From Methanobacteriota archaeon (GTDB taxonomy: Archaea > Thermoplasmatota > Poseidoniia > Poseidoniales > Poseidoniaceae): DNA of 7,965 nucleotides. Both the position numbers and the translations under genes were made by a program. This document shows positions 5,598 through 7,965 of the stretch, piece by piece. Every line of letters begins with the position of its first letter. Position 1 is the first letter of the stretch. The stretch lies in NCBI GenBank assembly GCA_002731395.1, contig PCBQ01000073.1:1-7965 (forward strand), written 5' to 3'. Below the pieces are notes generated by a model. That model ran no database searches. It was not told where the DNA came from and saw only the letters and a list, made by a program, of their open reading frames with translations.

Positions 5598-6374
5598 ATG
5601 CGCCTCGTGTCATGGAACGTCAACGGCCTTCGCGCCGCCATCCGCAAAGGCATCGATGGATGGATTGAGACCCTCGGTGCCGACGTCTTGATGCTGCAGG
5701 AGACGCGTGTTCTCGAAGAACAGTTGCCGAAAGACTGGTCGTGGCCAGAGGGACATGCTGTCCGCCTTCATCCAGCGGAGAAAAAAGGGTACTCTGGGGT
5801 GGCCACGCTCAGCAGGCTTGGTCAAGACGTGCTGCAAGGGTTCGCTTGGGGAGAGGACGCCAACGACATCGAAGGACGCGTCCTGGTGACGCGCCATGGT
5901 GAGTTGGTCTGCGTCAACACCTACCTGCCCAACGGTGGCGGCGGGCCGGAGCGCCAAGCGTACAAGGAGCGCTGGATGGACGCCTGGAGGACGTGGTTGG
6001 CGCCTTGGCTCGAAGCAGACCACCCGGTGGTTGTGGTTGGAGATCTCAACATCGCTCACACCGAAGACGACATTTGGAATCCCAAGGGCAACGCAAAGAC
6101 GAGTGGTTTCCTTCCGCAGGAGCGTGCGTGGTTTAGCGAATTGTTGAACGATGGGTGGGTCGACAGTTTCCGACACGTGAAGGGCGAAGGCGAGAAGATC
6201 TACTCGTGGTGGTCCAACCGTGGCAACGCTCGCGCGGACGACAAGGGGTGGCGCATCGATTACCTGCTGTGCAACCCGGCTGCGGCCAAGCGGATCGTCG
6301 CCGTGGACATCATCCGGCAAGCCGGGCTCGAGGTCAGCGACCACGCGCCGTGCATCCTCGACCTCGCCGATTGA
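5598..6374 (+). CDS. xthA: Exodeoxyribonuclease III / AP endonuclease
   Basis: A 258-residue Mg2+-dependent nuclease of the exonuclease-endonuclease-phosphatase fold; it cleaves DNA at abasic sites and trims 3' blocks in base-excision repair. Motifs align with E. coli ExoIII (268 residues): SWNVNGLRA (5-13, N7), LQET (33-36, metal-binding E35), GYSGVA (64-69), EGR (92-94), NTYLPNG (107-113, Y109), GDLNIAH (148-154, D149 and N151), the NPKGN/SGFLP region (161-173), DSFR (189-192), YSWWS (202-206), WRIDYLL (218-224, D221) and SDHAP (247-251, D248-H249). All catalytic residues are present. The start at 5598 gives the normal family N-terminus (MRLVSWN). An ATG at 5565, overlapping the FAD gene's last codons by 8 bases and preceded by GGTGA, would add a basic 11-residue leader and imply translational coupling. 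Confidence 0.95.
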   Translation: MRLVSWNVNGLRAAIRKGIDGWIETLGADVLMLQETRVLEEQLPKDWSWPEGHAVRLHPAEKKGYSGVATLSRLGQDVLQGFAWGEDANDIEGRVLVTRHGELVCVNTYLPNGGGGPERQAYKERWMDAWRTWLAPWLEADHPVVVVGDLNIAHTEDDIWNPKGNAKTSGFLPQERAWFSELLNDGWVDSFRHVKGEGEKIYSWWSNRGNARADDKGWRIDYLLCNPAAAKRIVAVDIIRQAGLEVSDHAPCILDLAD

Positions 6375-6385
6375 TCTCGCCGGGC

Positions 6386-6390
6386 TTTTT
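6386..6390 (+). terminator. T-tract after xthA (possible archaeal terminator)
   Basis: CGGGC followed by TTTTT begins 11 bases after the xthA stop, on the coding strand. Archaeal RNA polymerase can stop at short U-runs without a hairpin. It is the only T5 run near a gene end in the window and is flanked by a 7-base direct repeat (TCGCCGG at 6377-6383 and 6399-6405). Confidence 0.35.
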
Positions 6391-6438
6391 GTCGGGATTC
6401 GCCGGAACGGTGAATAGCGCTAGCAAATCGTTGAGGAT

Positions 6439-7023
6439 ATGGACGAATTTGCAGCGTTTGAGGCAACCCTTGCCTCCGACGAAGCACGATCGACCATCGA
6501 ACGCGTGGCTTGGGCCATCTGCACCGATGAACGGCAAGCGGATTACGTGATTGAAGAGAGCAACCACATTTACACTCCCTCGGAGAAGACCGTATGGCTT
6601 GTCTTGGGCATCCTCCTCATCCCGCTCGGTTTTGGCATCCTCATCCTCATCGCCTTGTTCAAAGACGGACCACTCAATGAGGAGACGCATCAAATCAACG
6701 GGCGCTATTTCATCGCGGAGTTGAGGGGCGTCATCGAATTCGAATGCAAGAACGACGTGTTCACGAAACTCACCTTCACTCGCATCGAGGCCAGGGCGAT
6801 CATCGATTATCATTACGTCGAGTATGGTGATAACGGAGGCTCATATCTTGAATTCATCATCCTCAACGCGGGAGGACCCAAGATCCGCCTCTGGCGTTTG
6901 GGTGGATGGCATGATGGGCGAGAATTCGGAAAGAACTACCCCCAGCTTCTGGATTTTTCCGAACGCGCCGGTATCCCGTTGAGCCAAAGAATGCTGAACA
7001 AATTTGAGAAATGGATTCCCTGA
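6439..7023 (+). CDS. Hypothetical protein with one central membrane segment
   Basis: A 194-residue protein. An acidic N-terminal region (1-50) is followed by one strongly hydrophobic stretch (about 51-74, TVWLVLGILLIPLGFGILIL and beyond) that should cross the membrane, then a charged, beta-rich C-terminal domain (75-194) with alternating hydrophobic and polar residues (ELRGVIEFECKNDVFTKLTF; YLEFIILNAGGPKIRLWRLG) and many aromatics. That pattern resembles a PH-like or other small beta-barrel domain, but I do not recognise a family. The start is preceded by TTGAGGAT, a weak ribosome site. It follows a T-tract after xthA, so it probably has its own promoter in 6391-6438, although no good TATA box is visible. 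A secreted lipoprotein follows 80 bases downstream. Confidence 0.85.
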   Translation: MDEFAAFEATLASDEARSTIERVAWAICTDERQADYVIEESNHIYTPSEKTVWLVLGILLIPLGFGILILIALFKDGPLNEETHQINGRYFIAELRGVIEFECKNDVFTKLTFTRIEARAIIDYHYVEYGDNGGSYLEFIILNAGGPKIRLWRLGGWHDGREFGKNYPQLLDFSERAGIPLSQRMLNKFEKWIP

Positions 7024-7068
7024 TGTGCTCGGAGCCGAACAAAGACCAAGCATGCGATGAACGTCGGC

Positions 7069-7100
7069 GTGAAGTTCATGCATAGAACCTTCCACTTCAC
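7069..7100 (+). other. Two mutually exclusive hairpins before the lipoprotein start
   Basis: GTGAAGT (7069-7075) pairs perfectly with ACTTCAC (7094-7100). Alternatively GAAGTTC (7071-7077) pairs with GAACCTTC (7085-7092) with one bulge. The stems share the left arm, so only one can form. The structure ends 3 bases before the lipoprotein ATG at 7104, where it could affect translation or act as an operator. Confidence 0.3.
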
Positions 7101-7103
7101 ACC

Positions 7104-7682
7104 ATGGTCCGATGTGTTGGGCTTCTGCTGACGGCGTTGCTGCTGCTTGTGCCGCTCTCCGGTTGCACCCTTTATTCTGAATTCAAGGGAACCCAAGTGG
7201 CTTCTTTCGAAATTGGTGAAGGTCCGGAATATTTGGACAGGGGCATCGGCAAAGGGACCGAAGCCACCGATGATCGACTCTTGTCGATCAAACTCATTGA
7301 TTCAACCCTTGACAGCGTTGAATTCAACGACTGGAGCGGCAATCAAGACGGAGCGAATGCGTTCCGTTTCGAAATCACCATCACGGATACTGGTGAGGCT
7401 GAAGCCCCTTCCTATGCCTGCGTCCTTGCCACACAAGGGCCAGATGCTTGCCTGCTGGCCGAAAGCGTCGAAGACGGAGTATGGACGCTCGACGAATCGA
7501 TCCACCTGTATGAACACGACACCGACATCTGCAGCGCGAGTTGCAGGCTGACCTTGACCGTCCTCAACGCCGACCTGGAGACAACCGCCGAAGAAGACGT
7601 GAATTTCATCTCGGATGAGTACGATGGGAACGGCCCAATCACCCACACCTACAATGTCATTCTTGGACAAGGTGAGGATTGA
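7104..7682 (+). CDS. Secreted lipoprotein, hypothetical
   Basis: A 192-residue exported protein. The N-terminus has one Arg, a hydrophobic core LLLTALLLLVPL (7-18) and a lipobox LSGC ending in C21, which should be lipidated and anchor the mature protein outside the membrane. The mature part is acidic and beta-rich, with four further cysteines in two close groups (C106 and C116; C143 and C147) that could form disulfides outside the cell. FRFEITITDTGEAEAPSYACVL (88-108) resembles a strand-rich Ig-like or carbohydrate-binding-type domain, but I recognise no family. The start is clear from the signal sequence. It lies 80 bases after the membrane protein and 36 bases before an ArsC-like gene, on the same strand. 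Confidence 0.88.
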   Translation: MVRCVGLLLTALLLLVPLSGCTLYSEFKGTQVASFEIGEGPEYLDRGIGKGTEATDDRLLSIKLIDSTLDSVEFNDWSGNQDGANAFRFEITITDTGEAEAPSYACVLATQGPDACLLAESVEDGVWTLDESIHLYEHDTDICSASCRLTLTVLNADLETTAEEDVNFISDEYDGNGPITHTYNVILGQGED

Positions 7683-7698
7683 CGGGAGGCTTCATCCC

Positions 7699-7716
7699 TC
7701 GCCCCTTGATGGGCGA
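7699..7716 (+). other. 6-base-pair hairpin just before the ArsC-like start
   Basis: TCGCCC (7699-7704) and GGGCGA (7711-7716) are perfect inverted repeats with a 6-base loop, ending 2 bases before the ATG at 7719. If formed in mRNA it would hide the ribosome-binding region. No T-run follows, so it is unlikely to be a terminator for the lipoprotein gene. Confidence 0.3.
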
Positions 7717-7718
7717 AC

Positions 7719-7965
7719 ATGCGCCTCTACCACAACCCACGTTGTTCGAAGTCGCGGCAAGCCGTGGCCCTGCTGAAGGAACGCGGCGTGGCCTTCGAGG
7801 AGCACCGCTACCTGACGGAAGGCGTGCACGCAGAGGACCTGAGCTTGCTCGCTGGACTTGCCGGCATCGTGCGCAGGAACGACCTCAAGGATGACATCGA
7901 CGTCTCAGACGTGGACGCCGTTCGCACCCTGTTGGCCTCGAACCCGAAACCGATGCAACGGCCCG
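7719..7965 (+). CDS. ArsC-family (arsenate reductase-like, thioredoxin-fold) protein, partial at right edge
   Basis: 82 codons are visible and the 3' end is cut by the window. The start MRLYHNPRCSKSRQA carries the N-terminal motif of the glutaredoxin-dependent ArsC/YfgD family, with the redox cysteine C9 in N-P-R-C-S-K-S-R. Further matches are R52-R53 in IVRRNDLK, in the position of ArsC Arg60, and NPKPMQRP (75-82), with R81 in the position of ArsC Arg94 that binds the arsenate intermediate. Full members are about 110-120 residues, so roughly a quarter is missing. In this family some members reduce arsenate with glutaredoxin and others have no known substrate. No other ars gene is nearby. It is the fifth consecutive plus-strand gene, 36 bases after the lipoprotein; co-transcription is possible. 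Confidence 0.9.
   Translation, partial: MRLYHNPRCSKSRQAVALLKERGVAFEEHRYLTEGVHAEDLSLLAGLAGIVRRNDLKDDIDVSDVDAVRTLLASNPKPMQRP

Noticed and set aside
4844..5653. 269-codon open frame on the minus strand
   Set aside because: Antisense to the flavoprotein gene, whose FAD motifs are unmistakable; the antisense protein shows no motif.
5610..6344. 244-codon open frame on the minus strand
   Set aside because: Antisense to xthA, where all catalytic residues are in the plus-strand reading.
7023..7085. 20-codon open frame overlapping the membrane gene stop as TGATG
   Set aside because: The overlap is suggestive of coupling, but the peptide (MCSEPNKDQACDERRREVHA) is too short and featureless to call a gene without conservation data.
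1..7965. CRISPR arrays, insertion sequences, tRNA or rRNA genes
   Set aside because: No regularly spaced repeats, terminal inverted repeats, transposase motifs or tRNA-like cloverleaf sequences were seen on either strand.

Overview
This is a 7,965-base stretch of GC-rich chromosomal DNA, by eye about 60% GC, that is densely packed with genes. It most likely comes from an archaeon. The strongest clue is the gene at 2725-3480 (minus), which carries every recognisable motif of the archaeal 4-phosphopantoate--beta-alanine ligase, a CoA-biosynthesis enzyme that replaces the bacterial PanC route. Together with an exonuclease III, a lipobox lipoprotein, compact operons and high GC, this suggests a mesophilic euryarchaeon such as a planktonic Marine Group II/III lineage. 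That lineage is an inference; no rRNA or tRNA is present to test it.

Layout. At 1-1416 three minus-strand genes are packed stop-to-start: a soluble protein with a coiled coil and a probable winged-helix C-terminus, then two small proteins with two membrane segments each, the last running off the left edge. A 122-base divergent gap separates them from a plus-strand NAD(P)-dependent beta-decarboxylating dehydrogenase (1539-2720) of the isocitrate/isopropylmalate family. Four bases beyond its stop, converging on it, ends a two-gene minus-strand cofactor operon: nadC (3494-4429), then the archaeal phosphopantothenate synthetase (2725-3480), linking NAD and CoA synthesis. From 4511 on everything is on the plus strand: an FAD-dependent oxidoreductase, exonuclease III/AP endonuclease (xthA), a one-helix membrane protein, a secreted lipoprotein, and the start of an ArsC/thioredoxin-fold reductase cut by the right edge.

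How the genes fit together. Most of the window is housekeeping: cofactor synthesis (NAD, CoA), a central-metabolism dehydrogenase and base-excision DNA repair. The least explained parts are the left-edge three-gene operon and the membrane protein/lipoprotein pair at 6439-7682. No mobile element, CRISPR array, RNA gene or clear new defence-type system was found. Gaps between genes are all under 130 bases, so there is no long non-coding stretch.
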